Positions 53,734 to 63,903 of a DNA stretch of 64,000 bases are shown piece by piece. The first letter of the stretch is position 1, and the number at the start of each line of letters is the position of its first letter. The stretch is from Xanthomonas rydalmerensis (GTDB lineage: Bacteria > Pseudomonadota > Gammaproteobacteria > Xanthomonadales > Xanthomonadaceae), in NCBI RefSeq assembly GCF_033170385.1, contig NZ_CP126170.1, positions 2,194,001-2,258,000 of the forward strand. The letters are read 5' to 3'. A model generated the notes under the pieces. That model worked only from the letters and a program-made list of their open reading frames with translations. It was not told where the DNA came from and made no database searches. The position numbers and the translations under genes are program-made.

Positions 53734-54534
53734 GTGCACGATCTGCAAGTCCATTTCAGCAACCGCCAACATCCCGACCGGCCCCTGCGCGCGGGCGTGC
53801 ATCGCATCGTGCGCCTGGCCTCCGGCCAGGTCAGCGTGGTCGACGACACTCAGGGCGCACTGCTGCTGGCGCAGTTCTGCCTGGACCGGCGCGGCCTGTG
53901 GCTGCAGGTCGCCAACGGCAGCCGCGGCATCCACGTCAACGGCCGCCCGGTGCGGCGCATGGCCCTGCTGCGCGCCGGCGACGCGGTCTACGCCGACGGC
54001 GTGGAAATGGTGGTGCAGGGCAAGTGCGAGCCGTTGCAGCGCCTGCCCGAGGTCAGCGAGGCCGAGCACGACGATCCGCGCCTGGTGCTGCGCGGCGTCG
54101 GCGGTCCGCACCACGGCCGCAGTTTTACCGTGGACCGGGTACGCAGCATCGGCCGCCTGCGCGAGTGCGACATCCGCATCGACGATCCGGCCTGCGCCGA
54201 GCAGCACGCGCGCCTGGAGCGGCACGGCGAGCGGGTGCTGCTGCGCGGCTTCGGCGATGCGCAGACCCAGGTCAATGGCGTCACCGTGCGCAGCTGCTGG
54301 CTGCAGCCTGGCGATCAGGTGGTGTTCGATGCCCAGCACCGGTTCGTGCTGGAAGTCCCGCAGGTGGTCGGCGCCGAGCCGCTGCGCGACGACCCGGCAT
54401 TGGCGGCATTGGCGCTGACGCCGGCGGCGGTGGCGCCGCGCCCGGCCACCGCGCGGCGCTGGCCGTGGTTGTTGCTCAGCGCCTTGCTGCTGGCCGCCGC
54501 ACTCAGCGGCCTGCTGTGGTTCGGCGCGCGCTGA
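53734..54534 (+). CDS. Tail-anchored protein with two FHA-like domains
   Basis: A 266-residue protein starting at a GTG (MHDLQVHFSNRQHPDRPLRA). The first module (about 1-95) is FHA-like but degenerate (HVNGRPVRRMALLRAGDAVY). The second (about 110-205) has the FHA signature RSIGRLRECDIRIDDPACAE and QHARLERHG, which binds phosphothreonine peptides. A C-terminal helix (WPWLLLSALLLAAALSGLLW) anchors it to the membrane, with the FHA modules in the cytoplasm. No Ser/Thr kinase is adjacent. Its 3' end overlaps the 3' end of msrQ on the opposite strand by about 30 bases. Confidence 0.85.
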   Translation: MHDLQVHFSNRQHPDRPLRAGVHRIVRLASGQVSVVDDTQGALLLAQFCLDRRGLWLQVANGSRGIHVNGRPVRRMALLRAGDAVYADGVEMVVQGKCEPLQRLPEVSEAEHDDPRLVLRGVGGPHHGRSFTVDRVRSIGRLRECDIRIDDPACAEQHARLERHGERVLLRGFGDAQTQVNGVTVRSCWLQPGDQVVFDAQHRFVLEVPQVVGAEPLRDDPALAALALTPAAVAPRPATARRWPWLLLSALLLAAALSGLLWFGAR

Positions 54535-55132
54535 GCGCCCGCCAGCCGCGCCAGCCCAGCAGTACCGCCAGGATCGCCGCGTACAGCAGCGGTTCGCGGA
54601 TATCGGACTTCACCAGCCACCAGAAGTGCAGCACGGCGAGCACGCCGATCGCATAGATCGCCTTGTGCAGCTTGCCCCAGTTGCGCTTGAGCCGGCGCAT
54701 CCAGCCCTGGGTGGAGGTGATGGCCAGCGGCACCAGCAGCAACCAGGCGAGGAAGCCGACGGTGATATACGGGCGTTTGACGATCTCCTCGAAGATCTGC
54801 GTCCAGTAACCGCGCAGGTCCAGCCCCAGGTAGGCCGCCAGATGCACGGTCGCGTAGAAGAACGCATACAGCCCGAGCATGCGCCGGAAGCGCAGCAGCA
54901 CCGATTGCCCGGTCAACTGCCGCAGCGGCGTGATCGCCAGGGTCAGCAGCACCAGTCGCAGCGCCCACAGCCCGGTGCGGTGCTCGACCTCGGCCACCGG
55001 ATCGGCGCCGAGCGCGTCGCTGCCGGCCTGCCATACCTGCCAGAACTGCCAGCCCAGGTACACCATCGGCGCCAGCGCCAACGCATGCACCACCGCCTTG
55101 GCGGCGATCAACGAAGCGGAGGTCTTAGCCAT
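54503..55132 (-). CDS. msrQ: Heme-binding subunit MsrQ of the periplasmic methionine sulfoxide reductase
   Basis: A 209-residue inner-membrane b-type cytochrome that passes electrons from the quinone pool to MsrP. Six hydrophobic helices are visible (for example LHALALAPMVYLGWQFWQVW-like start, LYAFFYATVHLAAYLGLDLR, FLAWLLLVPLAITSTQG), with the conserved histidines in FYATVHLAAYLGL and in the RNWGKLHKAIYAIGVLAVLH region. Length and order fit the family. The gene follows msrP after 105 bases, and a C-rich repeat lies in the gap. Confidence 0.93.
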   Translation of the reverse strand: MAKTSASLIAAKAVVHALALAPMVYLGWQFWQVWQAGSDALGADPVAEVEHRTGLWALRLVLLTLAITPLRQLTGQSVLLRFRRMLGLYAFFYATVHLAAYLGLDLRGYWTQIFEEIVKRPYITVGFLAWLLLVPLAITSTQGWMRRLKRNWGKLHKAIYAIGVLAVLHFWWLVKSDIREPLLYAAILAVLLGWRGWRALSARRTTAGR

Positions 55133-55237
55133 GCAGTCTCAAACCAATGCGCACCAACGATGCCAGGGAGGACGAGCAAACCCGCCGCGCGCAGCGACCG
55201 CTCCACGAATCCCCACTCCCGAATCCCCAATCCCGGC

Positions 55238-56206
55238 TCAATACCATTTCTTCAGATCCATCCCCGCATACAGCGACGCCACCTGGTCGGCATAGCCGTT
55301 GAACGGGCGGGTGGGGATGCGCTCGGCGAACAGCTTGCTGGCCTTGCCGGCGATGCGGCGTTCGGTCTTCTGGCTCCAGCGCGGGTGGTCCACCGCCGGA
55401 TTGACGTTGGAGAAGAAGCCGTACTCGGACGGCTGCAGTTCGTGCCAGGCGGTTTCCGGCATGCGCTCGACGAAGCGGATCTCGACGATCGACTTGATGC
55501 TCTTGAAGCCGTACTTCCACGGCACCACCAGCCGCAGCGGCGCGCCGTTCTGCTGCGGCAGCGGCTTGCCGTACAGGCCGGTGGCGAGCAGGGTCAGCGG
55601 ATGCATGGCCTCGTCGATGCGCAGGCCTTCCTTGTACGGCCAGTCGATCGAGCTGTAGCGGATGCCGGGCATCTGCTGCGGATCGGCCAGGGTGGTGAAG
55701 GCGACGTACTTGGCCTTGGAGGTCGGCGCGAAGCGCTTCAGTACATCGCCCAGCGGCACGCCCAGCCACGGGATTACCATCGACCAGCCTTCCACGCAGC
55801 GCAGGCGGTAGATGCGCTCCTCGGGCGTGTGGCCCTTGAGCAGGTCGTCCAGGGACAGCGTGCCGGGCTTCTCGCATTCGCCGGACACCTTCACCGACCA
55901 CGGCGAGGTGCGCAGGGTCTTGGCCGCCTTCGACGGATCGGTCTTGTCGGTGCCGAACTCGTAGAAGTTGTTGTAGCTGGTCACGTCCTCGTAGCGGGTC
56001 AGCTCCTCGTTGGTACGGAACCCGCTGCGCGCCTGCTCCGGGGTCACCACGGTCTTCGGCGGGGCCGGCGGCTCGGCATCGGCGCAACCGACCAGGCCGG
56101 CCATCGGGGTCATCGCCAGGATCTGCAGCAGGCGCCGCCGGTCGCGGTAGACCGCCTCGTCGGTGATCTCGCAGCTGGGGACGGTGAGGGCATCGCGCAA
56201 CGACAT
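55238..56206 (-). CDS. msrP: Molybdopterin-dependent protein-methionine-sulfoxide reductase MsrP
   Basis: A 322-residue periplasmic enzyme that repairs oxidised methionines in exported proteins, with MsrQ as electron donor. The Mo-coordinating cysteine is in [34 protein letters not shown] and [13 protein letters not shown] are family motifs. The N-terminus ([20 protein letters not shown]) has the twin-arginine pattern; it ends in LVGC, a good lipobox, suggesting a Tat-exported lipoprotein rather than a soluble protein. First gene of the pair. Confidence 0.94.
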   Translation of the reverse strand: MSLRDALTVPSCEITDEAVYRDRRRLLQILAMTPMAGLVGCADAEPPAPPKTVVTPEQARSGFRTNEELTRYEDVTSYNNFYEFGTDKTDPSKAAKTLRTSPWSVKVSGECEKPGTLSLDDLLKGHTPEERIYRLRCVEGWSMVIPWLGVPLGDVLKRFAPTSKAKYVAFTTLADPQQMPGIRYSSIDWPYKEGLRIDEAMHPLTLLATGLYGKPLPQQNGAPLRLVVPWKYGFKSIKSIVEIRFVERMPETAWHELQPSEYGFFSNVNPAVDHPRWSQKTERRIAGKASKLFAERIPTRPFNGYADQVASLYAGMDLKKWY

Positions 56207-56360
56207 GGCGGACTCCTGGAGCGAAGGGGGCGAGCAGTGGCGGGGACTTCAACACAGACTACGCATGCGCAGGGCGAATGGATGCAAATGCAACCTAAAT
56301 TGCCCGGGCCGCAAGCTGTTGCGCTGCGGCATACTAGGGGTCCTGTCCGATAGGTGCCCC

Positions 56361-57446
56361 ATGACGCGCGCGTTCAATTTCAGTGCCGGCCCCGCTGCCT
56401 TGCCGGAATCGGTCCTGCGCCAGGCGCAGGCGGAGATGTTGGAGTGGAACGGCGTCGGTGCCTCGATCGTGGAGCTGAGCCACCGCGGCGCCGAGTTCAT
56501 GGAGGTGGCGGCGCAGGCCGACGCCGACCTGCGCCGGCTGATCGGCATTCCCGACGACTACGCCGTGCTGTTCCTGGCCGGTGGCGCCACCACCCAGCAG
56601 GCGCTGCTGGCGCTGAACTTCACCGCGCCCGGGCAGACCGTGGACTACGTGGTGACTGGACACTGGGGCAAGACCGCGATCAAGCAGGTCGGGCCCTACG
56701 TCGACGTGCACGTGGCCGCCAGCAGCGAGGCCGACGGCTTCCGCGACATCCCGCCGCGTGCCGCCTGGCAGTTGCGCGACGATGCGGCCTACGTGCACAT
56801 CACCGCCAACGAGACCATCCACGGCGTGGAGTTCCGCGACACGCCGGATGTCGGCGCTGTGCCGCTGTTCGCCGATTTCAGCTCCAGCATCGCCTCCGAG
56901 CCGATCGACGTGTCCAAGTACGCGCTGATCTACGCCGGCGCGCAGAAGAATCTCGGCCCGGTCGGCGTCACCGTGGTCATCATCCGCCGCGACCTGCTCG
57001 AACGCGCCGGCCAGCCGCGCGCGGACATCTTCGACTACCGCTCGCACGTGGCGCGCGACTCCATGCTCAACACGCCGCCGACCTGGAACTGGTACCTGGC
57101 CGGGCTGGTGTTCAAGTGGATGCTGGCCGAGGGCGGGGTGCAGGCGTTCGCCGAGCGCAACCAGGCCAAGTCGGCGCTGGTGTATTCGGCGATCGACGCC
57201 TCCGGCGGTTTCTACCGCAACGAGGTCGCGGCGGCGGTGCGTTCGCGGATGAACATCCCGTTCTTCCTGCCGGACGAGACCCTCACCGCGCGCTTCGTCG
57301 CCGAATCCAAGGCGGCCGGTCTGCTGGCGTTGAAGGGGCACAAGGCGGTCGGCGGCATCCGTGCGTCGCTGTACAACGCCATGCCCCTGGCCGGCGCGCA
57401 GGCGCTGGTGGCGTTCATGCGCGACTTCCAGCAGCGCCACGGCTGA
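56361..57446 (+). CDS. serC: Phosphoserine aminotransferase
   Basis: A 361-residue PLP enzyme that makes phosphoserine from 3-phosphohydroxypyruvate in serine synthesis and also serves pyridoxal phosphate synthesis. It starts [20 protein letters not shown], has [17 protein letters not shown] (PLP phosphate site), [13 protein letters not shown] and the cofactor lysine in [19 protein letters not shown]. coli SerC has 362 residues. It heads the serC-pheA-aroA series, typical of proteobacterial aromatic supraoperons. Confidence 0.97.
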   Translation: MTRAFNFSAGPAALPESVLRQAQAEMLEWNGVGASIVELSHRGAEFMEVAAQADADLRRLIGIPDDYAVLFLAGGATTQQALLALNFTAPGQTVDYVVTGHWGKTAIKQVGPYVDVHVAASSEADGFRDIPPRAAWQLRDDAAYVHITANETIHGVEFRDTPDVGAVPLFADFSSSIASEPIDVSKYALIYAGAQKNLGPVGVTVVIIRRDLLERAGQPRADIFDYRSHVARDSMLNTPPTWNWYLAGLVFKWMLAEGGVQAFAERNQAKSALVYSAIDASGGFYRNEVAAAVRSRMNIPFFLPDETLTARFVAESKAAGLLALKGHKAVGGIRASLYNAMPLAGAQALVAFMRDFQQRHG

Positions 57447-57459
57447 GTCGCCGATTTTT

Positions 57460-57502
57460 GTAGGAGCGGCTTCAGCCGCGACCGGATCGCTCGGCGATCC
57501 GG
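57460..57502. repeat. Single REP and adjoining hairpin between serC and pheA
   Basis: GTAGGAGCGGCTTCAGCCGC at 57460-57479 is one arm of the REP found at 32214, not paired as a REPIN. It is followed by a perfect hairpin CCGGATCGC-TCG-GCGATCCGG (57482-57502). A short T-run (TTTTTG) precedes the REP. Confidence 0.8.
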
Positions 57503-57524
57503 ACCACCGAGGAACCCCTGATCC

Positions 57525-58673
57525 ATGGCCGCAAAGCCGAAGCAATCCCCCGCCGCCGACCCGAAATCGTCCAAGTCGGCCAAGCCCGCCGCCACGCCGG
57601 CCCTGGCCGACGTCCGCGCCAAGATCGACGAGATCGACCGCACCATCCAGGCGTTGATCGCCGAGCGCGCGCAGTTCGCGCACCAGGTCGGCAAGGCCAA
57701 GGGCAAGCTCGCCGCGGCGGTGGACTATTACCGCCCCGAGCGCGAGGCGCAGGTGCTGCGCATGGTGGTGGACCGCAACCAGGGCCCGCTCAGCGACGAA
57801 GTGCTGGTGCACGTGTTCCGCGAGATCATGTCCGCGTGCCTGGCGCAGCAGGAACCGCTGAAGATCGGCTACCTGGGGCCAGAAGGCACCTTCAGCCAGC
57901 AGGCGGTGCTCAAGCACTTCGGCCGCTCCGCGGTGGGCCTGCCGATGGCCACCATCGAGGAAGTGTTTCAGGAAGTGGAAAGCGGCAATGCCGACTTCGG
58001 CGTGGTGCCGGTGGAGAACTCGGGGCAGGGCACGATCCAGGTCACCCTGGACATGTTCCTGACCTCCAACCTGAAGATCTGCGGCGAGACCGAGCTGCGC
58101 GTGCACCAGTTCCTGCTCTCGCGCAGCGGGCGGCTGGACGCGATCGAGCGGATCTACGCGCATCCGCAGTCGTTCGCGCAGACCGCCGGCTGGCTGCGCG
58201 CGAACCTGCCGAAGGTGGAGAAGATTCCGGTCTCCAGCAACGCCGAGGGCGCGCGCCGCGCGCGCAACGCCGACGATGCGGCGGCAATCGGCGGGGAGAG
58301 CGCGGCGCATGTGTATGCGCTGAAGAAGGTGATCATGAAGTCGATCGAGGATGACGCGGACAACACCACGCGCTTCCTGGTGATCGGGCGGCAGATCTTC
58401 CCGCCGTCGGGGCACGATCGTACGTCGGTGCTGGTGTTCATCCACGACAAGCCGGGTGCGCTGTTCGATGTGCTCAGTCCGTTCGCGCGGCATGGGATCA
58501 GCATGAATCGGATCGAGTCGCGGCCGTCGCATCAGGCGAAGTGGGAGTACGGGTTCTTCATCGATCTGGCGGGGCATGTGGAGGATGAGGCGATGAAGTC
58601 GGCGTTGGCGGAGTTGAAGGCGCATTCGGCGCAGATCAAGGTGTTGGGGTCGTATCCGGTGGCGGTGCCTTGA
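57525..58673 (+). CDS. pheA: Chorismate mutase / prephenate dehydratase (P-protein)
   Basis: A 382-residue bifunctional enzyme of phenylalanine synthesis. Residues about 28-110 are the AroQ chorismate mutase (DVRAKIDEIDRTIQALIAER), 118-290 the prephenate dehydratase (IGYLGPEGTFSQQAVLKHFG, VVPVENSGQGTIQVTLDMF), and 305-380 the ACT regulatory domain (TSVLVFIHDKPGALFDVLSP, MNRIESRPSHQAKWEYGFFI), which gives feedback inhibition by phenylalanine. The final 250 bases use GGG, CGG and GTG codons far more than the rest of the gene. Length as in other P-proteins. Confidence 0.97.
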   Translation: MAAKPKQSPAADPKSSKSAKPAATPALADVRAKIDEIDRTIQALIAERAQFAHQVGKAKGKLAAAVDYYRPEREAQVLRMVVDRNQGPLSDEVLVHVFREIMSACLAQQEPLKIGYLGPEGTFSQQAVLKHFGRSAVGLPMATIEEVFQEVESGNADFGVVPVENSGQGTIQVTLDMFLTSNLKICGETELRVHQFLLSRSGRLDAIERIYAHPQSFAQTAGWLRANLPKVEKIPVSSNAEGARRARNADDAAAIGGESAAHVYALKKVIMKSIEDDADNTTRFLVIGRQIFPPSGHDRTSVLVFIHDKPGALFDVLSPFARHGISMNRIESRPSHQAKWEYGFFIDLAGHVEDEAMKSALAELKAHSAQIKVLGSYPVAVP

Positions 58674-59239
<566 letters not shown>

Positions 59240-60553
59240 ATGAGCAACGAGCAAGGCTGGATCGCAACGCGTGGCACTGCGCTGCAGGGCACGCTGACGG
59301 TGCCGGGGGACAAGTCGGTGTCGCACCGGGCGGTGATGTTCGCGGCGTTGGCCGATGGCACGTCGCGGATCGAGGGGTTCCTCGAGGGCGAGGACACGCG
59401 TTCGACCGCGGCGATCTTTGCGCGGCTCGGGGTGCGGATCGAGACGCCGTCGCCGTCGCAGCGCGTCGTACTTGGGGTGGGCGTGGATGGGCTGCAGGCG
59501 CCGCAGGGCGAGCTGGATTGCGGCAACGCCGGCACCGGCATGCGCCTGCTCGCCGGGCTGCTCGCGGCGCAGCCGTTCGATAGCGTGCTGGTCGGCGATG
59601 CATCGCTGTCCAAGCGGCCGATGCGCCGGGTCACCGAGCCGCTGGCGCTGATGGGCGCGCGCATCGACACCGAGGCCAACGGGGTGCCGCCGCTGCGCAT
59701 CCATGGCGGCCAGCCGCTGCGCGGCATCGAGTTCGTCTCGCCGGTGGCCAGTGCCCAGGTCAAGTCGGCGGTGCTGCTGGCCGGGCTGTACGCCGAGGGC
59801 GTCACCTCGGTGCAGGAACCGCATCCCACCCGCGACTACACCGAGCGCATGCTGTCCGCGTTCGGCGTGGAGATCGACTTCGCGCCGGGCCAGGCGCGCC
59901 TGCGCGGCGGCCAGCGCCTGCGCGCCACCGACATCGCGGTGCCGGCGGACTTCTCCTCGGCGGCGTTCTTCATCGTCGCCGCCAGCGTCATCCCCGGCTC
60001 GGACATCATCCTGAAGGCGGTCGGACTCAATCCGCGCCGGACCGGTCTGCTGGCCGCGCTGCGGCTGATGGGAGCGGACATCGTCGAGCACAACCACAGC
60101 GAGCACGGCGGCGAGCCGGTCGCCGACCTGCGCGTGCGCTACGCGCCGCTGCGCGGTGCGACGATTCCCGAGACCGTCGTACCGGACATGATCGACGAAT
60201 TCCCCGCGCTGTTCGTGGCCGCGGCCGCGGCGCAGGGACAGACCGTGGTCAGCGGTGCGGCGGAGCTGCGGGTCAAGGAATCGGACCGCCTGGCGGCGAT
60301 GGCGACCGGGTTGCGCCGCCTGGGCATCGTCGTCGACGAAACCGCGGACGGCGCCACCATCCACGGCGGCACCCTGGGCGCCGGCATCATCGAAAGCCAC
60401 GGCGACCATCGCATCGCCATGGCCTTCGCCATCGCCGGACAGTTGGCGCAGGGCGAGGTGCGGATCGAGGACGTGGCGAACGTGGCGACGTCGTTCCCCG
60501 GCTTCGACGCACTGGCGCGCGGCGCCGGATTCGGATTGCGCGCTGCCGGTTGA
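59240..60553 (+). CDS. aroA: 3-phosphoshikimate 1-carboxyvinyltransferase (EPSP synthase)
   Basis: A 437-residue enzyme of the shikimate pathway that joins shikimate 3-phosphate and PEP. Motifs are LTVPGDKSVSHRAVMFAALA, LDCGNAGTGMRLLAGLLA, TSVQEPHPTRDYTERMLSAF and ESHGDHRIAMAFAIAG. Of two adjacent ATGs (59237 and 59240) I prefer the second, 7 bases from AGGA. The start is followed by the family-typical ATRGTALQGTLTVPG. The first ~230 bases share the G-rich third-position bias of the pheA end. The next gene is on the opposite strand, whereas cmk and rpsA would be expected in a standard gammaproteobacterial order. Confidence 0.97.
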   Translation: MSNEQGWIATRGTALQGTLTVPGDKSVSHRAVMFAALADGTSRIEGFLEGEDTRSTAAIFARLGVRIETPSPSQRVVLGVGVDGLQAPQGELDCGNAGTGMRLLAGLLAAQPFDSVLVGDASLSKRPMRRVTEPLALMGARIDTEANGVPPLRIHGGQPLRGIEFVSPVASAQVKSAVLLAGLYAEGVTSVQEPHPTRDYTERMLSAFGVEIDFAPGQARLRGGQRLRATDIAVPADFSSAAFFIVAASVIPGSDIILKAVGLNPRRTGLLAALRLMGADIVEHNHSEHGGEPVADLRVRYAPLRGATIPETVVPDMIDEFPALFVAAAAAQGQTVVSGAAELRVKESDRLAAMATGLRRLGIVVDETADGATIHGGTLGAGIIESHGDHRIAMAFAIAGQLAQGEVRIEDVANVATSFPGFDALARGAGFGLRAAG

Positions 60554-60761
60554 GGACTGACTGCGGCCTGCCGAGCGCAGGCCGCAGTGCACGCCTCGAT
60601 CATCGATCGCCAGGTGCGCGATCCATCTGGCGGAGCGTCCGTGCCGAGCGCGTCACCGGCCTTGGCGGGCGTGATCGGGGCAAGGCGCTGGAGCCTCGCG
60701 TGCGCGATCCCGGCCACCCGCCGCGACGCAGGGCGCGGCGAGGTGGCGAAGACCGCGCCGA

Positions 60762-63569
60762 TTACGCGACCTGGCGTGCGGAGTGCTGTGCCAGCAGCAG
60801 CGAATGGCCCGGATAGTCCGCTTCCGACCAGGCTTCCGCGCGTCCTCCCAGGTGGCGGCTCAGGAAGTCCTCGCACAGCGCGTTGAACGACATGCGGTTG
60901 GCCTCCCGCACGAAGCCATGGCCCTCGTCCGTGTAGAGCGCGTAGGTCACCGCGATGCCGCTCTGCCGCAGCGCGGCCACCATCTGCTCGGATTCGGCCT
61001 GCTTCACGCGCGGGTCGTTGGCGCCCTGGGCGATGAGCAGCGGCGTGCGGATCTGCGCGGCGCGGTGCAGCGGCGAGCGCGCACGCAACTGCGCACGGCC
61101 TGCGTCGGTGCCCGGGTCGCCCAGCGCACGGTGCTGGCGCACGCGGTCCGCTTCCCAGTAGGCGGGAATGGAGGCCAGCAGCGTCTCCAGGTTGGAGGGC
61201 CCCACCACGTCGATGCCGCAGGCATAGCGCGTCGGATCCCGCGTGAGCGCCGACAGCACGGCGTAGCCGCCATAGCTGGCGCCGAAGATGGCCAAGCGCT
61301 GCGGATCGGCGATCCCACGCTGCAGCGCCCAGGCCATGGCGTCGTCCAGGTCTTCGTCCATCTTGCGGCCCCATTCGCCGTCTGCCGCGTTGACGAAGCG
61401 CTTGCCGAATCCGGTCGAGCCGCGGAAGTTGACGCTCAGTACCGCGTAGCCGCGGTTGGCCAGCCACTGGTGCATGGGGTTGAAGCCGAAGGCGTCGCGC
61501 GACCACGGGCCGCCGTGCACCAACAGCACCAGCGGCAGCGGATTGGCGGCGCGCAGATCGCCCGCGTCGGCCTCCACGGGCACGGTGAGGTAGGACACCA
61601 GCGGCAGCCCGTCGCGCGCGGGGATGACCACCGGCTGCATCCGTGCCAGCGGCGCCCAGGTCAGCCGGGGCCGCAGGTCCATCAGGTGCTGCAACGTGCG
61701 CGCCTGGCGGTCGTACAGCCACGTCGACGAGGGGCGCGTGTCCGACGACAGGGCGACGATCCAGCGCTGGTCGTCCTCGGTGCGTGCGGTCATGCGCCAT
61801 TCGCCGTTGCCGGCGGCATCGTCGAGGGTTTCGATGTCGCGCAATAGAGCTTCGTCCAGCATGTGCAGCTTGAAGCGCTCGTAGGTGACCCCGTAGGCCA
61901 GGGGGCGGTGGCTGGCGGCATCGGTGAGCATGCCGCCGATGTCCGCGCGCGGGTCCTCGGCCAGCACGCTGACGGTGCCGCTGTCCCAATCGATCGCGAC
62001 CAGCGCGGCGGTGTCGCGCCCGCGGCTGTCGTAGGCATACAGGGTGTGGCCCTGCTCGTCGAAGTGCGAGGGCCCCGAGCTGCGCGCGTCTTCGGCGGAG
62101 AACACCTGCCAGGGCTGCCAGTGTCCGGCGGCATCGCGCCGGAGCCATTCGCTGCCGCCATCGCGGGTGTTGCGTACGGCCAGCTTGCGCTCGTAGCGCG
62201 CATCCAGCACGAAGCCGGCGAAGCCCGGGTTCTCTTCCAGGCACTGCAGCTCACCGCTGCGCAGATTCAGTAAATGCACGTCGAAGAAACGCGCGTCGCG
62301 CGCGTTCGACACGATCGCGATCTCGTCGCGCCGCTGTCGGCTGATGCTCTGCACGCCGGTGCGCACGCCCGGCGCGGCGGGCGTGAGGGCGCGCAGGGTG
62401 CCGTCGGCGAGATCGGCGCCGAACAGTTGGAAGTTCTCGTCGCCGTCGCGGTCCTGCGAGAACAGCAGCATGCCGGGGACGTAGGTCCAGTCGAAGGCCT
62501 GGATGCCCCGCCGCGCGTCGTGGGTGATCTGCCGCGCCTCTTGCGGGCTGGCGCTGGGCGCCGCCCAGATGTTCATCACGCCATCGCCGTCGGCCAGCCA
62601 GGCCAGCCACTGGCCGTCCGGGCTGATGCTCATGGCCGCCCGCGCCGGGTTGGCGAACAGGTGCTTGCGCGGGATGAGCGCGGCGGGCGCGGAGCCGTCG
62701 GCGGCATGCAGGATGTTCTGCAGCGCCAGCGCTGCCTGGCGCCATTGCTTGGCGTACTGGTTCCTCTGGTACCTGTAGAAGGCCCTCAGCCGCTTGGCTT
62801 TCTCGGGATGCTTCTGCTCCAGTAGAAGGAAGACATTGGTGTATTCGGTGTCCCCCGGCTCGCGGCTGGCCTTATCTTCCTCATGCAGGGCTCCCAGCAC
62901 CTGCGTCATGTCGTCGTCGTCCGCCTTGCTCCAGGAGTAGGCGGCCATGCCCGCCGCGATCCGTGCGCTCATCCAGCCGCGCAGCGTGTCGGACACGGCA
63001 CTGCGGGACTGCATCGGGTCCCAGGCGGCGGCTTCGATGCACGATCCCACGGCCGCGGCGACCGACCCGGGCTCCTGGACATTGGTCTGCTCGACCGCAG
63101 CGCGGCGGGCTTTGCGCCAGCGGGCGCCGTCGACGTCCTGGCCCTCCAGGCGTGCAGCATGCAGCGCGGCAACGCCTTCCAGCGCCTCGGCCAGGCCTGC
63201 GGCCGCTTCCAGGCCGTGCAGACCGTGGGTCTTGCCCTTCAACAGCTCCAGCAGGGTACGGCTGCCCACCGTATCCATCGGCATGCCGGGCGGAATGCCC
63301 TGCAGCAGGTGGATGCCCCATGCCACGCCGAGGGTCGAATTGCCGGCGACCATGGAGTCGATTGCCAGGGCGAGCCACTTCGGCAGGCCGAAGTCCGCCT
63401 CCCAGCGGTCGAGGTCGTCGCTCTGCAGCAGGCTGCCGACGACGCTGCCGACCTCGCCGTTCCAGTAAAGAGGCCGGTGCTCCCAGCGGCCCGCGTGTTC
63501 CAGGCCGTACAGCTGGTCGATCACTTGCTGACGCAGCTGCGGGTCGCCGTGGTATGCGTGCATGCTCAT
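60762..63569 (-). CDS. S9 peptidase fused to an unrecognised N-terminal domain
   Basis: A 935-residue cytoplasmic protein without signal peptide. Residues about 1-285 are Ala/Leu-rich, helical and unrecognised; they include WGIHLLQGIPPGMPMD and KARRAAVEQTNVQEPGS. Residues about 300-640 form a seven-bladed-propeller-like domain with WLAWLADGDGVMNIW and related WD-like repeats. The C-terminal hydrolase is a prolyl oligopeptidase (S9C): nucleophile S765 (FGASYGGYAVL), D852 (GANDPRVK) and H884 (DEGHGFVRE). It cleaves peptides, probably oligopeptides with aliphatic or Pro sites; the N-terminal domain may bring in a substrate or partner. The start lies one base after the stop of the thioredoxin gene, so they are coupled. 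An ATG two codons later is possible. Confidence 0.88.
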   Translation of the reverse strand: MSMHAYHGDPQLRQQVIDQLYGLEHAGRWEHRPLYWNGEVGSVVGSLLQSDDLDRWEADFGLPKWLALAIDSMVAGNSTLGVAWGIHLLQGIPPGMPMDTVGSRTLLELLKGKTHGLHGLEAAAGLAEALEGVAALHAARLEGQDVDGARWRKARRAAVEQTNVQEPGSVAAAVGSCIEAAAWDPMQSRSAVSDTLRGWMSARIAAGMAAYSWSKADDDDMTQVLGALHEEDKASREPGDTEYTNVFLLLEQKHPEKAKRLRAFYRYQRNQYAKQWRQAALALQNILHAADGSAPAALIPRKHLFANPARAAMSISPDGQWLAWLADGDGVMNIWAAPSASPQEARQITHDARRGIQAFDWTYVPGMLLFSQDRDGDENFQLFGADLADGTLRALTPAAPGVRTGVQSISRQRRDEIAIVSNARDARFFDVHLLNLRSGELQCLEENPGFAGFVLDARYERKLAVRNTRDGGSEWLRRDAAGHWQPWQVFSAEDARSSGPSHFDEQGHTLYAYDSRGRDTAALVAIDWDSGTVSVLAEDPRADIGGMLTDAASHRPLAYGVTYERFKLHMLDEALLRDIETLDDAAGNGEWRMTARTEDDQRWIVALSSDTRPSSTWLYDRQARTLQHLMDLRPRLTWAPLARMQPVVIPARDGLPLVSYLTVPVEADAGDLRAANPLPLVLLVHGGPWSRDAFGFNPMHQWLANRGYAVLSVNFRGSTGFGKRFVNAADGEWGRKMDEDLDDAMAWALQRGIADPQRLAIFGASYGGYAVLSALTRDPTRYACGIDVVGPSNLETLLASIPAYWEADRVRQHRALGDPGTDAGRAQLRARSPLHRAAQIRTPLLIAQGANDPRVKQAESEQMVAALRQSGIAVTYALYTDEGHGFVREANRMSFNALCEDFLSRHLGGRAEAWSEADYPGHSLLLAQHSARQVA

Positions 63570-63570
63570 G

Positions 63571-63903
63571 TCAGGCCTCCAGGCATTCGTCGATGACCTG
63601 GGCGATCCGCGTCTTGGAGACCAGGCCCACCAGGCGGGCCTTTTCCTTGCCGTCCATGAACAGGATCATGGTGGGCAGGCCGCGCACCTGGAACTGCTGC
63701 GCAGTGTCCTTGTTCTCGTCCGCGTTGATCTTGCAGATGCGGGCTTCGCCCGCGTATTCCTCGGCGATGTCGTCCACGATGGGCAGCAACTGCTTGCAGG
63801 GAGCGCACCATTCGGCCCAGAAGTCCACCAGGACCGGGCCGGAGGATTGGAGGACCTGTTCTGCGAAGGTCGCGTCGGTGAGTGAGATGAGCTTGGAGGG
63901 CAT
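63571..63903 (-). CDS. Thioredoxin
   Basis: A 110-residue thioredoxin-fold protein with active-site C33-A-P-C36 (FWAEWCAPCKQLLP) in place of the usual CGPC, and the conserved cis-proline in VRGLPTMILFMDG. The buried Asp is D27 (VLVDFW). The start at 63903 (MPSKLISLTDATFAEQVLQS) is normal for the family. It is immediately followed by, and overlaps in translation with, the S9 peptidase fusion gene. It is likely a dedicated partner rather than the housekeeping trxA, which is usually next to rho. Confidence 0.93.
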   Translation of the reverse strand: MPSKLISLTDATFAEQVLQSSGPVLVDFWAEWCAPCKQLLPIVDDIAEEYAGEARICKINADENKDTAQQFQVRGLPTMILFMDGKEKARLVGLVSKTRIAQVIDECLEA

